From positions 69,214 through 118,000 of the forward strand of contig CACPNW010000001.1 in the NCBI GenBank assembly GCA_902635455.1: DNA of 48,787 nucleotides, in the 5' to 3' direction. The translations under genes and the position numbers were made by a program. The DNA is from an uncultured Alphaproteobacteria bacterium (GTDB lineage Bacteria > Pseudomonadota > Alphaproteobacteria > HIMB59 > GCA-002718135). The notes under the pieces were generated by a model, which had not been told where the DNA came from, ran no database searches, and worked only from the letters and a program-made list of their open reading frames with translations. Each line of letters opens with the position of its first letter. Position 1 is the stretch's first letter. Positions 1 through 7,721 of this stretch are shown one piece after another.

Positions 1-75
1 AGTATCTTAAAAAAACTTTGTCAAAATATTTGTAATTTCTTTATATTAATAAATAAGAGTTAAATATTTAATTAA

Positions 76-432
76 TCAATAATGCCCGTATCTTTGCATT
101 CTCCAACTGAGCAGTAAATAAATTGATAAAGGAATAATAAAAACAATTCCAGCCAGACTGATTAATAAACCCATGACCCAGAATAGTTCAAAAGTTTCCG
201 TCATAAAACTTTCATCATCACCCATAAACTTGTCAATACATACATCTTGATGCGTCCTTTCATCATCAGCCCATGTATCATTAGAGACATCTTTGCAATG
301 TTCTACCGCTTCTAAAAAAGAAGGACCTACCAACTTAAGCCTATCCCATACGAATAATAAATTAATAGAAAAAAATAATATGCTGAAGGCTACTGGGATA
401 GCATTAAAATAAAACCAGAAACTTTTAAACAT
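76..432 (-). CDS. Small two-TM membrane protein, unknown function
   Basis: I do not recognise this 118-residue protein. Two hydrophobic segments are visible, at about residues 7-30 and 83-110. They flank an acidic loop of about 50 residues with two cysteines (in CKDV and VCID) that could form a disulfide if the loop is periplasmic. It is the last gene of a tight four-gene minus-strand run and overlaps the end of the preceding gene by 8 bases, so the two are probably translationally coupled. Start is an ATG. Base composition is less AT-rich than in the core genes further right. Function is unknown; membrane placement is inferred from hydrophobicity only. Confidence 0.6.
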   Translation of the reverse strand: MFKSFWFYFNAIPVAFSILFFSINLLFVWDRLKLVGPSFLEAVEHCKDVSNDTWADDERTHQDVCIDKFMGDDESFMTETFELFWVMGLLISLAGIVFIIPLSIYLLLSWRMQRYGHY

Positions 433-703
433 TGCACCATTGATGAGCTACTTCATCTTCTAGTAGATTACAAAATACAGTTTCATAGCATTGTTGAAAT
501 TCATGTCTCTGATGGGAAAATTTTGAGCTGTTATAGTTAAAGCCTTTGTTTTCACATACTTTAATAATGCTAGTATCATAATTATTATATGCATAATTAG
601 ATGCTCCTACCCACGCATAAGCAAACTTAAATACTAATAATAAAACAGCAATTACAATAATAATTAGAAACTTATTTAGATATACTGAAAAGCCTCTAAA
701 CAT
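425..703 (-). CDS. Small single-TM protein with cysteine-rich tail, unknown function
   Basis: Unrecognised 92-residue protein. One hydrophobic segment (about residues 10-32) is followed by a soluble tail of about 60 residues with four cysteines (VCEN, QCYE, FCNL, WCNV), enough for two disulfides if the tail is periplasmic. Its ATG follows directly on the TAA of the preceding gene with no spacer, and its end overlaps the next gene by 8 bases, so it lies inside a compact operon. It may form a complex with the neighbouring small membrane proteins, but that rests on context only. Confidence 0.6.
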   Translation of the reverse strand: MFRGFSVYLNKFLIIIVIAVLLLVFKFAYAWVGASNYAYNNYDTSIIKVCENKGFNYNSSKFSHQRHEFQQCYETVFCNLLEDEVAHQWCNV

Positions 704-976
704 TTAATCAATCACACTTAAATCTAAATTAAAAGACCATAGAGCAGTAATTAAACATAAATATAACATTACATACAAAATCTCTCGAAGAAAAACGGGT
801 GATGATTTTTTGATGAAATGTAAATAATATATCCACCCACCAAGAATTAGAGAAGTAGAAATAAATATCACGACTTGGAAATATTTTATTGTATTTTCTA
901 TATTTGAAATACATGTAAGAATTAGAATAATAAAATAGGTTCCAAAAAATAAACCTGTTCTAGCAATAGATTCCAT
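704..976 (-). CDS. Small three-TM membrane protein, unknown function
   Basis: Unrecognised 90-residue protein made almost entirely of hydrophobic segments (about residues 8-26, 33-51 and 64-83). A short basic stretch (FIKKS) between the second and third segments is probably cytoplasmic by the positive-inside rule. Its ATG overlaps the stop of the preceding gene by one base (TAATG), and its own stop abuts the next ATG. Such spacing indicates translational coupling in one transcript. No catalytic motif is visible. Confidence 0.55.
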   Translation of the reverse strand: MESIARTGLFFGTYFIILILTCISNIENTIKYFQVVIFISTSLILGGWIYYLHFIKKSSPVFLREILYVMLYLCLITALWSFNLDLSVID

Positions 977-1407
977 TAAATTGACTCACCCGGCAAATTT
1001 GAAAAGATTAAATAAACAGCCATTGCAAAGTTGTTGTCATCTTCAATTTCTACTTCCTCACAGGCTACTACAAGTTTGTTATAAATATCTTCATAACCAA
1101 CATCTTTATCTGCAACGGGGCGTAAATCTTTAAAGGTATTGGTTTTTTCATAATACCTTATATTAAATGCTGTAAAAAAACCGTAAGCCCATTGAATATA
1201 TTCTAATCGGTAAATAAACGAACGACCACTTAGTTCTCCATCTTCATTTATTTGGTTGGTTGATTCGATGAATTGTTCACAATCAAGTGTACCTTTACCT
1301 GCTCCTACTGGAAAAGGTACAGCATAAGAATTGGTGGCACCTATAAGGAGGGTAATTATGAAAAAAATCGTAATTAAAAAAAGAACTATTCTCTTAACAA
1401 GTGCCAC
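976..1407 (-). CDS. Secreted/periplasmic small protein, unknown function
   Basis: This 143-residue protein starts with a clear signal peptide (KRIV followed by a long hydrophobic run, probable cleavage after NSYA). The mature part has two cysteines and a motif of the form YxxWAYGFFTAFN. A late cysteine is followed by an amphipathic helix ending in LPGE. This pattern resembles small periplasmic proteins of the Rap1a/HdeA-like kind common in Proteobacteria, but I cannot assign it firmly. It is the first gene of the four-gene run. The start is a GTG; no better in-frame ATG precedes the signal peptide. Confidence 0.6.
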   Translation of the reverse strand: MALVKRIVLFLITIFFIITLLIGATNSYAVPFPVGAGKGTLDCEQFIESTNQINEDGELSGRSFIYRLEYIQWAYGFFTAFNIRYYEKTNTFKDLRPVADKDVGYEDIYNKLVVACEEVEIEDDNNFAMAVYLIFSNLPGESI

Positions 1408-1471
1408 AGATTAATTAATATTAATACAATCAGGCAAATGTTAGGCTTAAACATGATAATTTTATGTTACC

Positions 1472-2038
1472 TTAAATATTTACTACTAAACTACTTATTG
1501 CAGAACAAATTGCACAAATACCAATGATAGCAATAAATATATCACTACCTTTTTGATTTTTTCTTTTACGTAGACTTAACCTTCTTTTTAATTCACCTGC
1601 AATTACTGCAGAACGAAATTCTGCTTCTTCGTTATTTGGTTTATTTTCAGCTATATCATAGATACATTTATTATAGATATTGACTAATTCTTTATTTTCC
1701 ATTGGTTTTAGACTTTTGAAAAAATCTGTCATATCTGTTGTATTTTCAGTAATATTAACTGGCTTGATTTCGTGATTAAGGTCGGTTGGACAAAAATAAC
1801 TATAACAAAAAACTGAAAGTAGAGCTTTAGATGGATAATTATGTTTCTTTGCTATCTGTAAACAACGCTCATATTCAGAGACAATTTCTTCTTTAGAAGC
1901 TTTGGAATTATGACGTTTAACGATATCTAAGCAAGCTTGACGATAGGCCATAGGGATATAAACGAAAGTTCGGTTTTCGAGCTTTTCTTTTTGTTCCTTA
2001 TAGTCTTTAAGGTTTATGACCTTTCTGTTATCGTTCAA
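1472..2038 (-). CDS. C-terminally membrane-anchored protein, unknown function
   Basis: Unrecognised 188-residue protein. The first about 165 residues are charged and helical-looking. The last about 20 residues are hydrophobic (DIFIAIIGICAICSAISSLV) and preceded by a very basic stretch (KRRLSLRKRKNQKG), which fits a C-tail membrane anchor with the bulk in the cytoplasm. The only plausible start is TTG at the right edge. Separate gaps on both sides suggest that it may not be cotranscribed with the 76-1407 run. Confidence 0.5.
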   Translation of the reverse strand: MNDNRKVINLKDYKEQKEKLENRTFVYIPMAYRQACLDIVKRHNSKASKEEIVSEYERCLQIAKKHNYPSKALLSVFCYSYFCPTDLNHEIKPVNITENTTDMTDFFKSLKPMENKELVNIYNKCIYDIAENKPNNEEAEFRSAVIAGELKRRLSLRKRKNQKGSDIFIAIIGICAICSAISSLVVNI

Positions 2039-2071
2039 CGATGAGATATATATAATAAAAAAATTGATTAC

Positions 2072-2635
2072 TCAATATATAATTATTCTTTGCATTAAAT
2101 GAGAGCAACTTCTTTCAATAATTTCTAAGTCTTTAACAGTTAAAATTTTTTTATTATCAAATAAAATATTTTCTAAATAAAATACTCTTTTCTTTAAAAC
2201 GTTTGCCAACACCCCACTTCTTTCTGACTGATTCATAATTGCAATAAATTGCGGTATCCATCTTTCAGTTAATATTCTGTTTTCATTTTCTGCAGATTGT
2301 GAATAAAACAAAGCAATACCTAAATAACCTAGAAAATCTGGATACTTAAAATTATTAGCAAAATATTCAATAGAGACATCCTTTACTTTTTCCTGAACAT
2401 TATGAGAAAAATCATTTAAAAGTTTATCCTTCATATAGTAATAACTTGGTATTCTTGTTATGCCATTAATTGATAGTGCAAGCGGTCTACGATTAATTAA
2501 TAAAGCTAAAGATTTTACAAAATTTCTATGACCACAAGTACCACAAAATAGATTCCAGCACCATTGCTCCTCATTAGCTACTGTACAAATTTCTTGAAAA
2601 GAATTTAATTTTACTACATCTTCATAATTTCTCAT
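2072..2635 (-). CDS. Conserved-looking cytoplasmic protein with CxxC motif, unknown function
   Basis: Unrecognised 187-residue protein with no signal peptide. Near residue 25 there is a compact Cys/Trp motif (WCWNLFCGTCGHRNF) that could bind zinc or another metal. The rest looks helical. Its ATG is preceded by a good ribosome binding site (GGGGA) that overlaps the stop codon of the preceding gene, so the two are probably translationally coupled. Confidence 0.55.
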   Translation of the reverse strand: MRNYEDVVKLNSFQEICTVANEEQWCWNLFCGTCGHRNFVKSLALLINRRPLALSINGITRIPSYYYMKDKLLNDFSHNVQEKVKDVSIEYFANNFKYPDFLGYLGIALFYSQSAENENRILTERWIPQFIAIMNQSERSGVLANVLKKRVFYLENILFDNKKILTVKDLEIIERSCSHLMQRIIIY

Positions 2636-2644
2636 TAATTTCCC

Positions 2645-2998
2645 CTAATCACAAGTTCCCTGTACATCACCCCATATGCCCCTGAGATAATCTTGGCTAA
2701 AACTTGGTTCGATAACACTTGTGATTGATATGGTTTTATTAAATTTATCTATAAATATAACTCTAAATACAGTCTTACTGTCTTCCACATATTGAGGAGC
2801 TCCAATAATAAGAAGTTTATCTGTTTCTCCTAAAATATATTCTTCTGTTTCATAATGCATATTAAAGACATAAGAATAATCATTTTTCTGTTTTATATTT
2901 AGAGGAAAATTTTCTTCATCAAATATATAAGAGCAATTGTATTCTTTTCCAAAAACTGATGATGAAAAAAGTAGAAAAAGAATTATTAATCTAATCAT
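2645..2998 (-). CDS. Small secreted protein, unknown function
   Basis: This 117-residue protein has a clean signal peptide (hydrophobic residues 2-14, probable cleavage after VFG). The mature part of about 100 residues looks beta-rich, with one cysteine near each end (YNCSY and GTCD), which suggests a disulfide closing the domain. No family is recognised. It lies just upstream of the CxxC-motif gene, with only a 9-base gap and a shared ribosome binding region. Confidence 0.55.
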   Translation of the reverse strand: MIRLIILFLLFSSSVFGKEYNCSYIFDEENFPLNIKQKNDYSYVFNMHYETEEYILGETDKLLIIGAPQYVEDSKTVFRVIFIDKFNKTISITSVIEPSFSQDYLRGIWGDVQGTCD

Positions 2999-3052
2999 AT
3001 GCGTACAAAACCATTCCTATTCCCACAAAGCAGAGTACAACTAAATCTATTA

Positions 3053-3529
3053 TCATAGAGCTTTCCAATCTTTAAATTCTTCTTGCTTGTTGTCTTTATC
3101 GCGGTAATTAATTTCTCCAATCAACTTTCCACCGTCCTCAACTTCAATCTTGCCGTAAATGACTTTTCCATTTACCGAACCCGTTGATTTGATTTGGAGC
3201 AGGTCATTAATTGTAATTTCTCCTTCTGCCTTACCATCTATGGTCATGGTTTCAGTCTTCACTTTGCCTTTAATATTGCCTGATTTACTCACTATAAGAC
3301 AGTGACAGTCAACATCTCCGTCTAGAGTGCCTTCAATAGTCACCTCATTATCAGCCTTGATCGTACCGGTAATGGTCACCCCATTTCCAATTTGAAGGGA
3401 GCTTGCAGAATTAATAGGGTTTTTTGTAATCCCCTCTCTTGCCTCTGATAATGGCTCTCTTCGTGTTAATTCAGAAGATTTACTGAAGTATTTTGGTTCT
3501 GTTTTTGATTTTAATTTTATAAGTGACAT
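3053..3529 (-). CDS. Bactofilin-family cytoskeletal protein
   Basis: The central part of this 158-residue protein (about residues 45-145) is a run of short beta-strand repeats with regularly spaced glycines (GVTITGTI, VTIEGTLDGDV, GNIKGKV, GEITINDLL, GSVNGKV, GGKLIGEI). This is the right-handed beta-helix signature of bactofilins (DUF583, polymer-forming cytoskeletal). Disordered polar tails flank it, as is typical. Bactofilins polymerise into filaments that localise cell-wall or stalk machinery. The ATG is preceded by an AAAGGA ribosome binding site. It is divergent from the response regulator at 3720. No M23 peptidase, a frequent bactofilin partner, lies nearby. Confidence 0.9.
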   Translation of the reverse strand: MSLIKLKSKTEPKYFSKSSELTRREPLSEAREGITKNPINSASSLQIGNGVTITGTIKADNEVTIEGTLDGDVDCHCLIVSKSGNIKGKVKTETMTIDGKAEGEITINDLLQIKSTGSVNGKVIYGKIEVEDGGKLIGEINYRDKDNKQEEFKDWKAL

Positions 3530-3719
3530 GATTTTCCTTTCTTGTGTTTTGTTTTAGGAAATAAAGAAGGCCAAAGGATGCTGAAAGTTTGTTGATAAAA
3601 AGATTTTTGAAAAAAAATAATTTTATTGCAAAAATATTTTTTATGACATACTTTCGCCTAAGTTCATTTTTAATGAATAGAAGATTGGTTTTTTTGGTGT
3701 GATGAAATGGAAAGGAAAA

Positions 3720-4430
3720 ATGAAAAAAACAATATCTATTATTGACGACCATGACACACTACTAACCTCCCTAGCCCTTCAGTTTCAATCCCATGGTTAT
3801 AAGACCATAACCTTTGCGTGCCCTCTGAAGGCTTTAGAATACCATTCACAACATCCAGCTGACGGCTATGTCATCGACATGAAGATGCCTAAACTCACAG
3901 GCATTGAATTTTATAAGCAATTGTGCCAAAAATTGAATAAAGACAAACTTCCCGCCCTCTTTCTAACAGCTGTCCATGAACTTGAGGAAAAAGTTCTTAA
4001 ACAAACCTCCATTGGCGATTTTGTCAAAAAACCCTTTAGTTTTGATATTCTTGTTGTCAGATTGGAGAAAGTTATTTCCTACTTCACACCGCAAGAAAAA
4101 AGCAAAACCTACAAGATAGGCAATCTGGAGATTATGCCCGAACAAATCATAGTCAAATGGTTTGGTAAAGATATAGAGATGACCAAAAGTGAATTTGCCC
4201 TTGTTGAGCAATTAGTCAAGCGACCTTACGTAGTAAACACTCGCGACTATCTTCTAGATATTTGCTACGGTGAAGATATAGTGGTCGTGGATAGAAACAT
4301 TGATAGCCACATTAAACGTATTCGCAAAAAGTTTAGAGAAGCTAATCCGTCCATTAAGTTTGATAGAATCAAAACACATTATGGTAGTGGATACTCTTGG
4401 CACCCTAAATCACTTGCCTCAAACTCTTAA
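3720..4430 (+). CDS. OmpR-family response regulator, ChvI-like, orphan
   Basis: An N-terminal receiver domain has the acidic pair D9/D10, the phospho-acceptor D53 (in VIDMKMP), a conserved threonine in FLTAV and a lysine in VKKPFS. A C-terminal winged-helix DNA-binding domain (about residues 135-230) includes RNIDSHIKRIRKKF, very close to the ChvI recognition-helix region. ChvI regulators respond to envelope or acid stress with the sensor ChvG in Alphaproteobacteria. No histidine kinase gene is adjacent. I chose the ATG at 3720 because GGAAAGGA sits just before it; GTG 3699 and ATG 3702 are in-frame alternatives. GC content is visibly higher than in genes right of 4500. Confidence 0.85.
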   Translation: MKKTISIIDDHDTLLTSLALQFQSHGYKTITFACPLKALEYHSQHPADGYVIDMKMPKLTGIEFYKQLCQKLNKDKLPALFLTAVHELEEKVLKQTSIGDFVKKPFSFDILVVRLEKVISYFTPQEKSKTYKIGNLEIMPEQIIVKWFGKDIEMTKSEFALVEQLVKRPYVVNTRDYLLDICYGEDIVVVDRNIDSHIKRIRKKFREANPSIKFDRIKTHYGSGYSWHPKSLASNS

Positions 4431-4498
4431 ATTTTACAAAAGTTTTGAGATTCATAATAAAATATGAAAATTATAATAATATTATATAAATTATACTT

Positions 4499-4870
4499 AT
4501 GATTAATGTTGTTGCAGCAATTATAAAAAAAAATAATTACTACTTAATTGTTAAAAGAAACAGAAATAAACATCTTGGTTTAAAATGGGAATTTCCTGGC
4601 GGTAAAGTTGAAAAAAATGAAACTTTTGAAGATGCACTAAGAAGAGAAATTAAGGAAGAATTAGATATTAAAATAAATATAATAGAAAAATTTTCTGAAG
4701 AAAAATATAAAGATGCAAAAATAGATGTTTTACTACATTATTATTTTTGCACTTTTAAAAGTGGAAAAATAAAGCTAAATGAACATGAGGATTTAGCTTG
4801 GATAAAAAAAGAAAGCTTCAATAAATATGAATTTGCTGAAGGTGATAAAAATATAGTATCTTTACTTTAA
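4499..4870 (+). CDS. mutT: MutT-type Nudix hydrolase
   Basis: This 123-residue protein carries a complete Nudix box (G35, E41, R49, E50, E53, E54) in GGKVEKNETF...REIKEELDI, preceded by WEFPGG as in MutT. MutT hydrolyses 8-oxo-dGTP to the monophosphate and so prevents A:T to C:G transversions. Length matches the family. The glycine near the end of the consensus box is Asp here, a common variant. It is the first gene right of the composition change near 4440 and has the AT-rich style of the core genome. Substrate is inferred from similarity; other nucleotides are possible. Confidence 0.85.
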   Translation: MINVVAAIIKKNNYYLIVKRNRNKHLGLKWEFPGGKVEKNETFEDALRREIKEELDIKINIIEKFSEEKYKDAKIDVLLHYYFCTFKSGKIKLNEHEDLAWIKKESFNKYEFAEGDKNIVSLL

Positions 4871-4898
4871 TTAAATTATTACTAAATATATTATAAAT

Positions 4899-5468
4899 AT
4901 GGAAAAAATAAAAAAAAATTTAGTTTACGTTTTACTGGTATTATTTTATTTTAACACTGCAATGGCAATTGAAGAAAGCAACTATGAAGTTGTAAAAAAG
5001 ACAGATATTTATGAAATAAGATATTATCCTGAGCGGATTGTTGTACAAACTAGTTTTTCATATGAAGATCGTAGTTTTGGGAAATTATTTAGATATATTT
5101 CAGGATCAAATGAATTAAATCAAGAAATCAAGATGACAACTCCAGTTACTGAAATGAATGTTAATAATTCTAGAATAATGCAATTTTTCTTACCTTCAGA
5201 ATTTACTATTAAAAACGCACCTAATCCAAACGATCCAAATGTTGAAATTAAATCGATTAATGAAGGTTATTATGCTGTAATTCAATATTCTGGAAGATCA
5301 TCAGATCAAAATTTTATTCAACATAAGAATATTTTGTACAAAGCCCTTATTGCTGATGGAATTAATGTTAATGTTGATGATGGTATAAAAGCTACATATA
5401 ATGGTCCTTATACATTGCCAATTCTACGTCGAAATGAAGCAATGTTTAATATTATTTGGAATAAATAA
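4899..5468 (+). CDS. SOUL-family heme-binding protein, exported
   Basis: An N-terminal signal peptide (KIKK then a hydrophobic run, probable cleavage after AMA) is followed by a full SOUL domain: YEVVKKTDIYEIRYYPERIVVQT at the start, KMTTPVTE in the middle and FLPSEFTI / YNGPYTLPILRRNE towards the end. SOUL/HEBP proteins bind heme or related tetrapyrroles; in bacteria the role is not well defined. Mature length of about 165 residues fits the family. It lies 28 bases after mutT on the same strand and may be cotranscribed. Confidence 0.85.
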   Translation: MEKIKKNLVYVLLVLFYFNTAMAIEESNYEVVKKTDIYEIRYYPERIVVQTSFSYEDRSFGKLFRYISGSNELNQEIKMTTPVTEMNVNNSRIMQFFLPSEFTIKNAPNPNDPNVEIKSINEGYYAVIQYSGRSSDQNFIQHKNILYKALIADGINVNVDDGIKATYNGPYTLPILRRNEAMFNIIWNK

Positions 5469-5529
5469 ATTTAATTATATTTTACAATGATATAAAAAAA
5501 TTAAAATAATTTTTAAATAGGAGATAAAA

Positions 5530-5814
5530 ATGTCAGTTGCAAGAATTACAACTTTAAACTTTAAATCGAAAGAAGGTGCTGATGAAATTGAAGAAACTTA
5601 CAAAGAAAGAGCGCCATCTGAATTCTCTGAAGCAGAACAATTATTAGAAGTACGTGTAGATGATACAACTTTAATGTTTGTTTCATTGTATGCAGATAAT
5701 GATGCAATGGAGAGAGCTTCAGCAGCAAGAACAAAACGAATGGATTTAAATAAGGATCTTATTGACTCAATGGATGGAAAAACTGGAGAAGTTATATTAA
5801 ATCATAAAAATTAA
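5530..5814 (+). CDS. Small cytoplasmic protein, possible dimeric alpha/beta barrel
   Basis: This 94-residue protein has a beta-alpha-beta-beta-alpha-beta pattern (VARITTLNF; helix with EEIEETYKERAP; LLEVRVDD; LMFVSLYADNDAMERAS; GEVILNH) that fits ferredoxin-like dimeric alpha/beta barrels such as ABM/Dabb proteins. I cannot name the family with certainty. A good ribosome binding site (AGGAGA) precedes the ATG, which suggests fair expression. It is the last gene before a convergent hairpin. Confidence 0.6.
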   Translation: MSVARITTLNFKSKEGADEIEETYKERAPSEFSEAEQLLEVRVDDTTLMFVSLYADNDAMERASAARTKRMDLNKDLIDSMDGKTGEVILNHKN

Positions 5815-5821
5815 TTTATAT

Positions 5822-5852
5822 ATATTAGAGGATGAATCCAATCCTCTAATAT
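5822..5852. terminator. Bidirectional terminator-like hairpin
   Basis: A perfect 12-bp stem (ATATTAGAGGAT / ATCCTCTAATAT) with a 7-base loop lies between two convergent genes. T-rich sequence follows in each direction but there is no long U-tract, so efficiency is uncertain. The position after the 94-residue gene and after the deacetylase supports a shared terminator. Confidence 0.7.
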
Positions 5853-5863
5853 TATTTCAAATC

Positions 5864-6808
5864 TTAATTACTTGTTAAAGCAATTACGTGTTCTTTTACT
5901 GACTCTGATAATGCTATAAGATCATATCCACCTTCTAAAAAAGAAATTATCCTCCCATTTGAATGCTTATTGGCAAGATTTACAATTTTATTAGTTAAAA
6001 TTTTAAAATCTTTAGATTCTAAATTGATTTGAGATAAAGGATCTCTTTTGTGCGCATCAAAACCTGCAGATATAAGAATTATTTCAGGTTTAAATAGATT
6101 AATTTTTTTTAATATTTTATTTTCAAATATTTCAATAAATTTATTTCCATTTATTCCAGCTAAAATTGGAGCGTTAAATATGTTCCCTACTCCATTTTCA
6201 TTTTCTAATCCAGTTCCAGGAAATAATGGAGATTGATGTATTGACCCATAGACAACAGAATCATCGTTATAAAAAATTTCTTGAGTGCCATTACCGTGAT
6301 GAACATCAAAGTCAATTATAGCTATTTTTTTAATTTTAAAATTTTTTTGTAAATAGCGAGCAGTAACAGCAACATTATTTATAAAGCAAAATCCATTAGC
6401 TCTTTTAGTTTCAGCATGATGTCCTGGAGGTCTTACTGCACAAAAGATTTTTTTGTTATTTTCTTTATCAAATAAATAATTTGCAGCATCAATACCTGAT
6501 CCACAAGCTCTTAAAATAGCATTCTTACTGTATGGACACAAAAATGTATCAGCATATGGTTCTTGCTCTACTCCTACTAGTCCTTTCAAGGGTATTCTTG
6601 AGAAAATGTTATTGATATATTTTTCTGGATGAACCAATGATATATCTGATAATTTTGCTAAAGAAGATTCTCTAAAATCAACACTTATATTTTTAATGTT
6701 TTTTATAGAATTTAAAACAGATTTTACCCTCTCTTGCCTTTCAGGATGCCTAGGCCCATTATCTTTAAATAAACAATCTTTATGATAAATAGTAATTAAA
6801 TCACTCAT
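5864..6808 (-). CDS. Histone-deacetylase-family deacetylase/amidohydrolase
   Basis: This 314-residue protein has the full HDAC/AcuC/AphA fold signature: RHPERQERV near the N-terminus, RPPGHHAE with the tandem histidines, FCFINNVAV, DFDVHHGNGT with Zn-binding Asp and His, SAGFDAHKRDP with the second zinc Asp, and EGGYD near the end. Bacterial members deacetylate small amines such as acetylpolyamines, or lysines on proteins; the substrate cannot be told here. It ends at a convergent hairpin and is divergent from the EamA transporter gene at 6860. Confidence 0.92.
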   Translation of the reverse strand: MSDLITIYHKDCLFKDNGPRHPERQERVKSVLNSIKNIKNISVDFRESSLAKLSDISLVHPEKYINNIFSRIPLKGLVGVEQEPYADTFLCPYSKNAILRACGSGIDAANYLFDKENNKKIFCAVRPPGHHAETKRANGFCFINNVAVTARYLQKNFKIKKIAIIDFDVHHGNGTQEIFYNDDSVVYGSIHQSPLFPGTGLENENGVGNIFNAPILAGINGNKFIEIFENKILKKINLFKPEIILISAGFDAHKRDPLSQINLESKDFKILTNKIVNLANKHSNGRIISFLEGGYDLIALSESVKEHVIALTSN

Positions 6809-6859
6809 TTAAATATTATACAGTTATATAAATAATTTAAAATTAATTAATTTTTTAAA

Positions 6860-7717
6860 ATGACACAAGCATTAAGCTTTATTTTTGTATTACTATGGTC
6901 GTCCGCTTTTATAACAAGTAAAGTTATTGTTGAAAATTCAACTCCTTTTGCATCATTAACCTTGAGATTTGCAATTGTTACTTTTGGTTTTTTATTATTC
7001 ACAATTTATTTAAAAGAAAAAATTTTAGTTAATATAAAATACGTCTATGAAGCTTGCTTTACAGGAATATTATTTCATGGATTTTATTTAGGTGGGGTTT
7101 TTTATTCTATATACATTGGTTTGCCGGCTAGTATCTCAGCTTTGATTGTATCTATGCACCCAATATTAACTAATATATTGGCAGGACCAATTTTAAATGA
7201 AGAAGTTTCTTGGAAACAATGGGTTGGAATTTCATTAGCATTTATTGGAACAATAATAGTTTTAGGTTTTGATATAGGCATAAGTATACCAATTATAGGA
7301 GTTATATTTTCATTTATTTCTTTATTAGCTGTTACTTCCGCAACAATAGTACAAAAAAAACTAAGTAGAAGATTGCCATTGTCTGTTAGCAATTTTTATC
7401 AAGCTTTAGGAGCTACTATTTTTTTATTATTAGTGATGTTTTTTACTGAAAATTCTTATCTAATATTTAATTATAAATTTGTGTTGGCTATGGGGTGGCA
7501 GATTATTGCTATATCATTTGGGGCATTTTCAATCTTAATGTACTTAATCAAAAATGGAACTGCTAGTCAAACTTCTAATCTATTTTTTTTAGTACCGCCT
7601 GTATCTGCATTAATGGCTTGGTTATTTTTAAAAGAAGTAATTACTTATTATGATATTTTAGGTTTGATCATTACTACATCTGGTGTCTATATAGCTACTC
7701 GTGATAGAAAAAAATAA
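6860..7717 (+). CDS. EamA/DMT-superfamily transporter
   Basis: About ten hydrophobic segments in 285 residues form two EamA repeats. The opening LSFIFVLLWSSAFITSK and the second-half motif SALMAWLFLKEVITYYDILG (EamA end-of-domain KE motif) are typical. DMT proteins usually export amino acids or other metabolites; substrate unknown. The gene converges on a second, diverged EamA gene with only 4 bases between stops. Confidence 0.9.
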   Translation: MTQALSFIFVLLWSSAFITSKVIVENSTPFASLTLRFAIVTFGFLLFTIYLKEKILVNIKYVYEACFTGILFHGFYLGGVFYSIYIGLPASISALIVSMHPILTNILAGPILNEEVSWKQWVGISLAFIGTIIVLGFDIGISIPIIGVIFSFISLLAVTSATIVQKKLSRRLPLSVSNFYQALGATIFLLLVMFFTENSYLIFNYKFVLAMGWQIIAISFGAFSILMYLIKNGTASQTSNLFFLVPPVSALMAWLFLKEVITYYDILGLIITTSGVYIATRDRKK

Positions 7718-7721
7718 ATTA

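Noticed and set aside
1345-1414. Plus-strand 18-codon ORF with a near-perfect AAGGAGGG site just before its ATG
   Set aside because: It lies antisense inside the signal-peptide region of the secreted-protein gene, has no clear promoter and encodes only a short basic peptide. Coincidence is likely, although expression could be tested.
3480-3752. 90-residue minus-strand frame across the bactofilin/response-regulator intergenic region
   Set aside because: It overlaps both genes in the wrong frame and its translation is low-complexity Lys/Asn/Phe sequence from AT-rich spacer.
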